From Syntrophales bacterium (GTDB lineage Bacteria > Desulfobacterota > Syntrophia > Syntrophales > PHBD01), in assembly GCA_035363115.1 (NCBI GenBank), contig DAOSEM010000004.1, positions 186,001 to 250,000 on the forward strand: DNA of 64,000 nucleotides, read 5' to 3'. Shown one piece after another: positions 25,039 to 33,130 of this stretch (position 1 is the stretch's first letter; each line of letters begins with the position of its first letter). A program made the position numbers and the translations under genes. The notes under the pieces are model-generated. The model saw only the letters and a program-made list of their open reading frames with translations, had not been told where the DNA came from and did no database searches.

Positions 25039-26808
25039 ATGAAATCCCAGTATCAAAGCACAAAGCTGGGTTTGGTCTTGTTGTCGGGTCTGCTGATTTT
25101 CTCTTTATTCGGATGCCTGCCATGTCTCGTTAAAAAACAAACTCAGTACGCGGGCTACCCGATTGCAGCCGACGTGCAAACCACGGTTCAAAGGACGATT
25201 GTGCCCGGCCCCGCGCCGACGACTGCGATCAATCTCTGGGAAATTTCCAAATATGATGCACAAGGCTATGGAAACTGGACCTACGGTCCGGGGCTTGCCT
25301 TCGACCGGCGGCACGATCTGATGCCGGCGGGTTACAGCGGCGCCTCTGTCGTAAAAAAAACAAAACTTGTGCATTTCTTTACCTTCTCGGACATCCATAT
25401 CACTGATAAAGAATCGCCCAATCAGTTGATCTATCTTCAACGCCTGCATCCGAATTTGCCTGTAGGGGCATCTCTGTATTCCGGGATCATGCTCTACACC
25501 ACGCATGTGCTTGATGCCGCTATTCAGACCGCAAATGTGCTGCACAGGCAAAACCCCATCGACTTCGGACTGTCGCTGGGCGATACCTGCAACACCACGC
25601 AGTACAATGAAACACGCTGGTATATCGATGTCATCGACGGCAAGATTATCACTCCCAGCTCAGGCGCGCATCTGGGGGTCGACACCATCGAATATCAGAA
25701 ACCATACAAGGCGGCGGGACTGGATAAGACGATCCCCTGGTATCAGACGCTCGGCAACCACGATCATTTCTGGATGGGGTCCATCCCCGTGGACTACAGC
25801 CTTCGCAAAGATCTTCGGCAATCTTATACGACCGATGAAGTTTTCGCGACGGGCGATGTGCTTCGTGACCCCCGGAATATTAACAGCCGCAATTATTACA
25901 TGGGTGTACTCGACGGTTCGACGCCTTACGGCGACATTATCCATGCCGGGCCCGTCGGGGATTTCAAAAGTCCGCCGAAAGTTGCCGCCGATCCTAACCG
26001 CCGTTCACTTTTAAGAACCGAGTGGATGGGTGAATTTTTTAAAACGTCTTCCCATCCGGTCGGTCACGGTTTCGATCCGATGGACGCCCGGAAGGGCTTT
26101 GCCTGTTACAGCTTTGTTCCCAAGCCGGATATTCCGCTGAAGGTGATTGTCCTGGACAATACGCAAAACGAAGATAGTGGCTCTGTCGATATCCACGGAC
26201 ACGGCTTTTTGGATCAGGCTCGCTGGACCTGGCTTAAAAAGGAACTTGCTGATGGCAGCGCGGCGGGACAGCTTATGATTATTGCCGCACATATCCCGAT
26301 CGATGTCGAAGTCACCGCACCCCATTCCGAAATGGGCTGGTGGACCGATCCGAAAAATGCCGTCACCCTGCCAGAGCTGATTGCAGAACTGCACAGTCAT
26401 CCGAACCTGATTCTGTGGCTTGCCGGTCATCGTCACTTCAATACCGTGAAAGCCTTTATCTCGCCAGATCCAACTCAGCCGGAAAAAGGGTTCTGGCAGG
26501 TCGAGACCCCGTCGCTTAGGGACTTTCCTCAGCAATTTCGAACGTTCGAAATTTATTTCAACAACGACGGGACGCTTTCCATTGTGACCACCAATGTTGA
26601 TCCGGCGGTGAGGGAAGGATCACCTGCTGCGACCTCGCGCAAATACGCCATTGCGACCGCGCAGATTGTCAAAACATGGGATACGACAACAAAATGGAAT
26701 CCAACGAAAGATCCCACGATTAAGCCTATGCCGACCGGTTCATACAACGCTGAGCTTGTCATCCCCTTAAGCCCGGCTATGCAAGCCGCATTACAAAGAA
26801 ATAGATAA
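25039..26808 (+). CDS. Metallophosphoesterase lipoprotein (TIGR03768/RPA4764 type)
   Basis: 589 aa from ATG 25039, seven bases after AAGGAG; an ATG six bases earlier is too close to the ribosome site. A lipoprotein signal ends at FSLFGC (about residue 28). The calcineurin-like core shows TFSDIHITDKE (metal site 1), LSLGDTCNTTQ, LGNHDHFW (GNHD) and WLAGHRHFN. The long insertions fit the family described as metallophosphoesterase RPA4764. Substrate unknown. Base composition is less GC-rich than the window average, and the gene lies next to the decayed integrase, so horizontal origin is likely. Confidence 0.88.
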   Translation: MKSQYQSTKLGLVLLSGLLIFSLFGCLPCLVKKQTQYAGYPIAADVQTTVQRTIVPGPAPTTAINLWEISKYDAQGYGNWTYGPGLAFDRRHDLMPAGYSGASVVKKTKLVHFFTFSDIHITDKESPNQLIYLQRLHPNLPVGASLYSGIMLYTTHVLDAAIQTANVLHRQNPIDFGLSLGDTCNTTQYNETRWYIDVIDGKIITPSSGAHLGVDTIEYQKPYKAAGLDKTIPWYQTLGNHDHFWMGSIPVDYSLRKDLRQSYTTDEVFATGDVLRDPRNINSRNYYMGVLDGSTPYGDIIHAGPVGDFKSPPKVAADPNRRSLLRTEWMGEFFKTSSHPVGHGFDPMDARKGFACYSFVPKPDIPLKVIVLDNTQNEDSGSVDIHGHGFLDQARWTWLKKELADGSAAGQLMIIAAHIPIDVEVTAPHSEMGWWTDPKNAVTLPELIAELHSHPNLILWLAGHRHFNTVKAFISPDPTQPEKGFWQVETPSLRDFPQQFRTFEIYFNNDGTLSIVTTNVDPAVREGSPAATSRKYAIATAQIVKTWDTTTKWNPTKDPTIKPMPTGSYNAELVIPLSPAMQAALQRNR

Positions 26809-26857
26809 TTGATCCTGTTCTGGCGCCCTTATCACAGGTTCCAGAACAGGATCAATT
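26807..26857. terminator. Perfect 17-bp inverted repeat, bidirectional terminator candidate
   Basis: AATTGATCCTGTTCTGG (26807-26823) is repeated exactly in reverse complement at 26841-26857 around a 17-base loop. The left arm overlaps the stop codon of the metallophosphoesterase gene. A converging gene ends at 26883. The arms lack a long T-run, but AATT ends and location suit a shared terminator; it could also be the scar of a mobile element. Confidence 0.6.
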
Positions 26858-26882
26858 ACCTAAATTTGTACTTGTTTTTGCC

Positions 26883-28433
26883 TTACTGCTTTCTCGGCTC
26901 CTCCAGCAGGACCTTCCGCAGGGTCATCTTCTCCAGTTTGCCCGTCACCGTCTTAGGCAGAGTTTCGAAGAAACGGATGTACTTCGGCACTTTGTATGAG
27001 GCCATGTTCTTCCGGCAGAACAGGATGACATCCTCTTCGGTAGTTGTATTTCCCGGCTTCAGGGCCAGGCAGGCCACAACCTCCTCTCCCTTGACCAGAT
27101 CCGGAATGCCGACCACCTGAACCTCGGCAATGGCCGGATGGGTATAGAGGACGTCCTCGAGTTCTTTCGGATAGATATTGAAGGCCGAGCGGTTGATCAT
27201 GTCGTTCTTGCGGTCCCGGATATAATAATAACCGTCCTCGTCAAAGCTGACCATGTCGCCCGTGTAGAGCCACCCGTCCCGGAGGCTTTTTGCCGTCGCC
27301 TCCGGCTTGTTCCAGTACCCCTTCATGACGTTGGGTCCCTGGATGATCAGCTCGCCCGCCTCTCCGACGGCCACGGGCTTGCCGTCGTCGTTGACAACGC
27401 CGACTTTGATTTCCGGGACAATGGGAACCCCGCAGGACATCGTTTTCTGCACGCCCTTTCCGGGAAGCGGGTTCATGAACACCACGGGCGCCGCCTCGGT
27501 GAGGCCGTACCCCTCGCTCAATGGCGTGAACTTTGCGTTCCAGGCCTGGAGGATCGGCTCGGGCGTCACCGCCGCTCCGGTCACGCAGTACCGCAAGCGG
27601 ATCTTCCGGGCGTATTCATCCACGTTGGGATGGTTCACCAGCGCGTAATACATCGTGGCCACGCAATGGCAGGCCGTTGCCCGATGACGGGCCATGGCAT
27701 CCAGGAAGGACGTCGGATCGAAGCGCTTCAGCCAGGCCACCGCCCCGCCCTCGATGAAGAGCTCGCCCACCACGTGTGTGAGGGCGTAGGAATGGAAAAG
27801 CGGGAGGGCACAGACGGTGAGGTCGTTGTACGTTGTCTCCGCCCAGTCCGCGCAATGCCGCGCGTTGGTCCAGAGGTTCAGATGGGTCAGCATAACGCCC
27901 TTCGGCTGTCCCGTCGTTCCGGATGTATAGAGGATGGCGGCGAGATCGTCCTGTTCGACGGGAATCGCATGGAAGACCGGAGGGTATCGCTTCACCCACT
28001 TTTCGTTGGCCAACATTCCGTCTTCGTCTTTCCCGTTGACGACGATCATCTTCCGGATTCCTATCCCGGGCTGTCCGTAAACGTGGCGCGGAACCGCCGC
28101 CAGCTCTTCCGCGGTAACAAGGACCTTCGGAGTGCAGTCCCGAATCACGTATTCCAGCTCCCTCTCCTTGAGCATGGTATTGATCGGATTGACGACGGCC
28201 CCCATCTTCAGGGCTCCGAAATACCAGAACAGGAACTCCGGGCAGTTCGGAAGAAAGAGCGACACCCGGTCTCCCTTCTCCACGCCCAGATCCACAAGGC
28301 CGTTGGCGATCCGGTTGGCTTCGGCGTCAAGTTCTCTGAACGTCCAGCGCTCCTCTTCGAAGATCAAAGCCACTTTCCCGGGGTGGGCATGTACGGAATT
28401 CTCCAGATAGCTCGCTACATTGACTCCCTTCAT
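26883..28433 (-). CDS. Long-chain fatty-acid-CoA ligase (AMP-binding)
   Basis: 516 aa, full-length ANL-superfamily acyl-CoA synthetase. Motifs: ILYTSGTTGQPKGVMLTH (P-loop, about 173-190), GYGLTEAAPV (A5), YTGDMVSFDEDGYYYIRDRKNDMI (A7/A8) and PKTVTGKLEK (catalytic Lys near the C-terminus). It activates a fatty or aromatic acid to its CoA ester. It is oriented with the lipid-related genes further right but is separated from them by about 230 bp, so it may have its own promoter. Confidence 0.92.
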   Translation of the reverse strand: MKGVNVASYLENSVHAHPGKVALIFEEERWTFRELDAEANRIANGLVDLGVEKGDRVSLFLPNCPEFLFWYFGALKMGAVVNPINTMLKERELEYVIRDCTPKVLVTAEELAAVPRHVYGQPGIGIRKMIVVNGKDEDGMLANEKWVKRYPPVFHAIPVEQDDLAAILYTSGTTGQPKGVMLTHLNLWTNARHCADWAETTYNDLTVCALPLFHSYALTHVVGELFIEGGAVAWLKRFDPTSFLDAMARHRATACHCVATMYYALVNHPNVDEYARKIRLRYCVTGAAVTPEPILQAWNAKFTPLSEGYGLTEAAPVVFMNPLPGKGVQKTMSCGVPIVPEIKVGVVNDDGKPVAVGEAGELIIQGPNVMKGYWNKPEATAKSLRDGWLYTGDMVSFDEDGYYYIRDRKNDMINRSAFNIYPKELEDVLYTHPAIAEVQVVGIPDLVKGEEVVACLALKPGNTTTEEDVILFCRKNMASYKVPKYIRFFETLPKTVTGKLEKMTLRKVLLEEPRKQ

Positions 28434-28667
28434 GATTGTCTCCTCCTTTTTTTCGCTCTATGAATGCCGACTCGCCCGCCGATTGGGGGGTGCCCTTACG
28501 TAACAGAAACCAGGCTCTGAGTGATATATGAATGTGGGGCGAATCGGGCGAGGATGGGCTGCCAGGGAGATAGATCATGGGGAAGGTGACATTTTTATCC
28601 TTTACTGGCTCTGCCCAGGGGTCCGTCTTTGGAACCAGGGGTGCCGGCCTGGCGATCCCTCTTGAGT

Positions 28668-29447
28668 TCAAGAGTCTTTTGGAAACCAGGGAATGAATAC
28701 GCTGGTCCTCCTCCTGTATTCTGCAAAAGAAGGATTGCTCTCCATCAGCTTTTCCGTCATGGGTATGCCCGAGACAAAGACGATCAGGAGCGTGATCGTT
28801 GCAGGGCCGAAAATGGAGACCCATCCCCAGGGAACAGACAGGGCAAGCGTGTAAATGCCCCACCACATGACCACCTCACCGAAATAATTGGGGTGCCTCG
28901 AATAGCGCCACAGACCGCGGTCCATAATGATTCCCCTGTTGCCGGGATCCCTCATGAAACGGTCCAATTGCCAGTCCGAGACCGCTTCAAAATAAAATCC
29001 CACAAGCCAGACCAGCACGCCGAATCCGTCCAGTAGCGTCAGGGCAGCCGCATCGCCCGCATTGATGAAGAGAACGGGGGATAGGTTCAGAAGCATCAGG
29101 AATCCCTGCAGCATGAATACCTGGAAATAGCTCCGCACGATAAAGGAACGGCCCCATTCTTCCCTCCAGCGGCGGTATCGAACGTCTTCCCCCTTCCCGC
29201 GGTTTCGCAAATAAATGCGGATGGAAAGCCTCACGCCCCAGATCAGCACCAGCACGTTGGCGATCAGATGCCGATTCGTGAACTCACCGAAGAACAGGAG
29301 CGTCGTCCAGGATACAAGGACAAAACCCATGCCCCACGCCACGTCCGCGATGCTGTTGTCACGGTGTTTCAAGGCCACGAAAAAGAGTGCGGTCATGTAG
29401 AGAAAGACAGACAAGGCCGCGAACCGGATGGTTTCTGCAATTTCCAT
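28668..29447 (-). CDS. DUF1295 / steroid 5-alpha-reductase-like membrane protein
   Basis: 259 aa from ATG 29447, after AGAAGGAAACG. About six transmembrane helices. The C-terminal signature LWRYSRHPNYFGEVVMWWGIY (about 198-218) is diagnostic of the steroid 5-alpha-reductase C-terminal/DUF1295 family, integral membrane reductases or methyltransferases that act on lipids with NADPH or SAM. The precise reaction is unknown. The gene lies downstream of an acyltransferase and a DUF2177 gene on the same strand, a combination that suggests membrane-lipid modification. Confidence 0.88.
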   Translation of the reverse strand: MEIAETIRFAALSVFLYMTALFFVALKHRDNSIADVAWGMGFVLVSWTTLLFFGEFTNRHLIANVLVLIWGVRLSIRIYLRNRGKGEDVRYRRWREEWGRSFIVRSYFQVFMLQGFLMLLNLSPVLFINAGDAAALTLLDGFGVLVWLVGFYFEAVSDWQLDRFMRDPGNRGIIMDRGLWRYSRHPNYFGEVVMWWGIYTLALSVPWGWVSIFGPATITLLIVFVSGIPMTEKLMESNPSFAEYRRRTSVFIPWFPKDS

Positions 29448-29509
29448 TTTCGTTTCCTTCTGCACAAGGCCGAGGGCGATGCCGTTTCACGGGCTGCAGG
29501 GAAGCAACA

Positions 29510-30262
29510 TCATGCCTCGAACCTGGCATGGCGGTCGATCCCCCGCTGGATGACGCCCCTCACATCCCGGATGAAATCATCAAGGCGGTCTTCCCCGTAT
29601 TCGTCGCCGGGCAAGGGTTTGTGGACGACCAGCGTGACGCGGCCGGGAAAAAGATCCAGCGTTCCGGGTGGCAGGATGTGCCTCGTGCCGACGATGGTGA
29701 CCGGAAGCACCGGGATTCCGAGGGCCAAAGACATGGCAAAGGCGCCTTTTCTGAACTCCCGCAGTTTGCCGTCGCGGCTTCTCGTCCCCTCGGGAAGCAT
29801 GATCACGGAAACGCCGTTCTTCAGGATTTTGCCTGCACCTGCCAGGCTTTCGTGGGCAGACCTCCGGTCGCTCCGGTCGATGTAGATGTTTCCGCCCAGC
29901 TTTCCGGCAAGGCCGAACAGAGGGATCCTACGCAGTTCCTTCTTGATGACCCAGCGGGCATCAACGCCCAGATAACCCCAGAGAACGAAAATGTCATAGG
30001 AGCTCTGGTGATTGGCAACGACCACATAGGACTGGCCTTTCCGGATGTTCTCCCTGCCGACGAGGGTGACCCGCATGGGGGTCATGAAACCGTTGAATCG
30101 AGCCCATCCGCGGCCGGCGATGCGATTGGCGGCATCCGGACCGAAGAGGGCGATGATCGGCATGCCCAGGAGGAGGAAGGCGACCGTCGAGGTGACGAAA
30201 AGGGGCAGGTAAACGAGCCACTTGTAGGGCTGGTACAGGATGCGGAGGACGTTTCCGTTCAT
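29510..30262 (-). CDS. plsC: 1-acyl-sn-glycerol-3-phosphate acyltransferase
   Basis: 250 aa. An N-terminal hydrophobic segment (about 17-40) is followed by the PlsC acyltransferase domain: NHQSSYD (HX4D catalytic box, about 83-89), the glycerophosphate-binding GNIYIDR, PEGTRSRDG (motif III) and a final IPVLPVTIVGT proline motif. It transfers an acyl chain to lysophosphatidic acid to give phosphatidic acid in phospholipid synthesis. A housekeeping copy may exist elsewhere, so this one could have a special acyl donor or acceptor. Confidence 0.9.
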   Translation of the reverse strand: MNGNVLRILYQPYKWLVYLPLFVTSTVAFLLLGMPIIALFGPDAANRIAGRGWARFNGFMTPMRVTLVGRENIRKGQSYVVVANHQSSYDIFVLWGYLGVDARWVIKKELRRIPLFGLAGKLGGNIYIDRSDRRSAHESLAGAGKILKNGVSVIMLPEGTRSRDGKLREFRKGAFAMSLALGIPVLPVTIVGTRHILPPGTLDLFPGRVTLVVHKPLPGDEYGEDRLDDFIRDVRGVIQRGIDRHARFEA

Positions 30263-30292
30263 CGAGAGGCTCTCCTCCGGAGGACGCGAAGC

Positions 30293-30697
30293 TCAGGCCA
30301 TGACCCACTTGCCGATGAAGAAACTTGCCGCGGCAACGGTGGCGGTGAGCACCATGCCCCAGGCAATGTCCACGAACACGACGTTGAGAGGCCAGTCCTT
30401 CAACGTCGCCAGGTTGGTAAGGTCATACGTCGCATAGGTGAAAAGGCCGAACAGACCTCCCGACACGATCGCCTGTCGCAGGGAGCTCTTTTCGAGGGCC
30501 GGCATGGTCGCAAAGATCAGGATGCCCGCGATGTACAGGAGGTAAAAGAGAAAGGCTGCCGCCCAGTTGACGTCCGGGCGAAGAAGATGACCCAGGTTGC
30601 TGCGGTAGAAGCCCCTGGCCACGAAACCCAGCCAGACCATGTCGATTGCAAAGAACACGGGCACCGTCAGCAGGTAGAGACAGATCAGGTTCTTCAT
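30293..30697 (-). CDS. DUF2177 family membrane protein
   Basis: 134 aa from ATG 30697, which follows GGAGGGAAAGCG. Four hydrophobic segments are visible. The family features FFAIDMVWLGFVARGFY, NWAAAFLFYLLYIAGIL and FGLFTYATYDLTNLATLKDWP are clear. DUF2177 proteins are small integral membrane proteins of unknown function, often near cyclopropane-fatty-acid or DUF1295 genes. Position directly upstream of plsC-like and DUF1295 genes agrees with a lipid-related set. Confidence 0.85.
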   Translation of the reverse strand: MKNLICLYLLTVPVFFAIDMVWLGFVARGFYRSNLGHLLRPDVNWAAAFLFYLLYIAGILIFATMPALEKSSLRQAIVSGGLFGLFTYATYDLTNLATLKDWPLNVVFVDIAWGMVLTATVAAASFFIGKWVMA

Positions 30698-30863
30698 CGC
30701 TTTCCCTCCGTTCCGGGCTTTGAAATACCCATGATATGCGGCAGGAAACGCAGAAAACCACCGCATCCGGATTGTTCGGTCGTTCGGGGTTTCTCGGACC
30801 TGTATGCTTATGTTGAGCGAGCCGGCATTCGGTGCCTATTGGAACAGCATATGTGTACCCGGG

Positions 30864-31436
30864 TCATCTGCCGGTATGCGGCCAGCGCTGCGGCACTTTC
30901 TTCAGCTTGTCGATATCGTAACCCTGAAGGGACACCTCTTTCACAAGCTTCCTGTAATCCTCATCGGGGATCGCCGGCGTCCGCGCCATGATCCACACGT
31001 AATCCCGTTTGTTGCGGCTGATGATTGTCCGTGTGTATCCTTCGTCAAGATAAGTAATCAAATATTCCGCTTTGATAGGCCACAAGAACTGCATCCCCCA
31101 AACGGCGTTGCTCACCTTGTCGAGAATGAAACCCCGTGGCCTGTATGTCTTAATCGGGCCATCAAATGAATTTTGTCGGAATGTAAAGGTTGTGGCAATG
31201 GTTCCGTCCGAATCGAGCCGATAGCTCTCCACGGCGTTGTGAGCCCTTTTTTCGATCATGGTTGGAATGCTCGCGATGACATACCAGTCGCCCATGAAAC
31301 GGTTGATGTCAACGCAGGCAACTATCTTGATCGGCGCGAGTTTGGCACTGCAACCCGAGAGAAGGATTGCCGCCAGGAATGTGCTGATGATTTTCTTGGC
31401 AATGGACATCGCCACAGTGTGATGGTATCTTCCCAT
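30864..31436 (-). CDS. Bacterial lipocalin (Blc-like lipoprotein)
   Basis: 190 aa from ATG 31436, chosen because GAGG lies six bases upstream; starts at 31475 and 31409 are possible. A lipoprotein signal ends at AILLSGC. The lipocalin GxW motif appears as FMGDWYVIASIP, followed by YRLDSDGTI, MQFLWPIKAEYLITYLDEGYT and the RTP segment near the end, as in Blc. Blc binds lysophospholipids and fatty acids at the inner face of the outer membrane. It fits the neighbouring lipid-related genes, although 167 bp separate it from DUF2177. Confidence 0.88.
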   Translation of the reverse strand: MGRYHHTVAMSIAKKIISTFLAAILLSGCSAKLAPIKIVACVDINRFMGDWYVIASIPTMIEKRAHNAVESYRLDSDGTIATTFTFRQNSFDGPIKTYRPRGFILDKVSNAVWGMQFLWPIKAEYLITYLDEGYTRTIISRNKRDYVWIMARTPAIPDEDYRKLVKEVSLQGYDIDKLKKVPQRWPHTGR

Positions 31437-31589
31437 GACCATCCTCGTCAGTGATTGTCGGCGCATTATCTTCACTGGTGTATCCGGCTCGATTGCCGGC
31501 GGAATATGCTGTTTCCGGAAAAAGAAGAGAATGAAGGATCAGAAGAACGATCCTGATCTACCGCTGAGTCGGATTCCCTCCCGTCCGGA

Positions 31590-32117
31590 TCACGGTTCTT
31601 CCAGGCAGACCTTCCAGCCGCCCTTTTCAAGGACCAGGTGGAAGGAGGTTGTGCCGGTCCGCGTGGGGACCGTTTCCCGACGATACTTGTCCAGGTAGTG
31701 ACTGATCTTTCGGCACACGAAGATGTGGGCTTCCAGGTTGTCTCCAGGCAGGCCGTCCGTTTCCGCGTCCAGCATCGCTTCGTGCAGCAGCCCCGCGTAA
31801 TCCGGCGCCGTGACGGAGGCGACGGCCGTCGCCCGGCCGTTTTCCGTCTCCGCCGTCTCGATGGTGAAGGAGACGCTGGGGGCGATCAGACCGGCGACCA
31901 GTCCGCTCCCCAGGGAGCGGCGCGCCCTGTACTCGGCCTGGGACTCCCGGGTGCGATCGGCCGCGGAGAGGAGTTGGTATGCCTCTTCCGTGCGACCGCT
32001 GATGAGGGCGTTCAGGTAATTGGCCAGGGTCTCCCCGGCTGTCGCATCCCTCCCCCTCCTGACGAGGAGGACGGTGAACAGCGCAAGCATCGTCGCCAGA
32101 ATGACCAGTGACAGCAT
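31590..32117 (-). CDS. Uncharacterised single-pass membrane protein
   Basis: 175 aa. One N-terminal hydrophobic helix (about 2-19) then a soluble domain starting GETLANYLNALISGRTEEAYQLLS, which resembles the helical start of NTF2-like domains. The ends are basic and conserved-looking (SFHLVLEKGGWKVCLEEP). The soluble part is probably periplasmic. No family assigned. It is flanked by the lipocalin and nitroreductase genes on the same strand with gaps of 153 and 65 bp. Confidence 0.65.
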   Translation of the reverse strand: MLSLVILATMLALFTVLLVRRGRDATAGETLANYLNALISGRTEEAYQLLSAADRTRESQAEYRARRSLGSGLVAGLIAPSVSFTIETAETENGRATAVASVTAPDYAGLLHEAMLDAETDGLPGDNLEAHIFVCRKISHYLDKYRRETVPTRTGTTSFHLVLEKGGWKVCLEEP

Positions 32118-32182
32118 GGATCACCTCGCCTGTCTGCTGCGGGAAACAGTCCCGCCGATCGTTCCAAAAGTGTCAACGGCCG

Positions 32183-32851
32183 TCAGGACAGCCACGTTGT
32201 GATGCTGTCCACGGACTCCCGGGTGCTTTCCAGCCGGTTGGCGGGAAAGCCCGGGTTGGGATAGCCGATGGCGATGGCAATCACGATCATGTCCGCATCG
32301 GGGATCCCGCAGTGTTTCCTCACCACGTCCGGGTACATCACGCCCTGGTCCTCGATGCAGGTCCCCAGACCGTATTCCAGCGCCGCCAGGCAGATGTTCT
32401 GCATGACGGCCCCCATGTCGAGAATGGGGGAACCTTCCATCAGCGCCCGGTCGGTCAGGAGAATGACGGCGGCCGGCGCGTCAAAGAACCGAAACCCCCG
32501 CTCGATCCAGCGGGCCCTCTCCTCCCTGTCCTCCCGCTTGATCCCCATCAGCTGGAACAGCTGCATGGCCAGCTCCACCTGGCGCCGGCGATATACGCTG
32601 TCCTGGGACCATCCGACGATCAGGTGCTCCTCCCCGGGCATGATTCCCGCCCTCAGCCTCTCGATGTTCTCCCGCTTGATCTCCTCCAGTGTCCTGCCGG
32701 TTACGACCAGGAATTTCCATGGCTGCGTGTTCATGGCCGACGGTGCGCGGCAGGCCAGGTCCAGGATATCCCTCAGGATGTCTCCAGGAACCGGGTCGGG
32801 TTTAAAGTCGCGGATGCTCTTGCGCTTTCGGATCGCCTCCGAAACGTTCAT
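32183..32851 (-). CDS. Nitroreductase family FMN protein
   Basis: 222 aa. The N-terminal IRKRKSIRDFKPDPVP (FMN-phosphate site), RAPSAMNTQPWKFLVVTG (residues about 37-54) and the C-terminal AIAIGYPNPGFPANR are characteristic. The middle segment GAVMQNICLAALEYGLGTC is the usual cofactor-binding helix. Members reduce nitroaromatics, quinones or enoates with NAD(P)H; no specific substrate can be deduced. It is a stand-alone gene with about 280 bp of apparently non-coding DNA upstream. Confidence 0.9.
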   Translation of the reverse strand: MNVSEAIRKRKSIRDFKPDPVPGDILRDILDLACRAPSAMNTQPWKFLVVTGRTLEEIKRENIERLRAGIMPGEEHLIVGWSQDSVYRRRQVELAMQLFQLMGIKREDREERARWIERGFRFFDAPAAVILLTDRALMEGSPILDMGAVMQNICLAALEYGLGTCIEDQGVMYPDVVRKHCGIPDADMIVIAIAIGYPNPGFPANRLESTRESVDSITTWLS

Positions 32852-33130
32852 GACGAACCTCCTTGGATTACGGGATCGACTGCTGATTCAAGACTTCCCC
32901 CGAATGGGGCACCGCTCCGGGACCATCGCCCCGGTCATCCTCCCGGGACCATCCCCGCAGGCTTCCCTTGTTCAAGCCATAAAACCGGACACGGTTCCGG
33001 TGTACCGAAGGTGGATCCGGAACCGCTGCGGAGCCAGGGACGGCTCCTGGAACAGAGGGACAAGTCGTGCTGCAAGGTTCACGATGATCAGGCGTGGCCC
33101 GGATTCCAGTCGAGCCATGCCGGATTTCCC

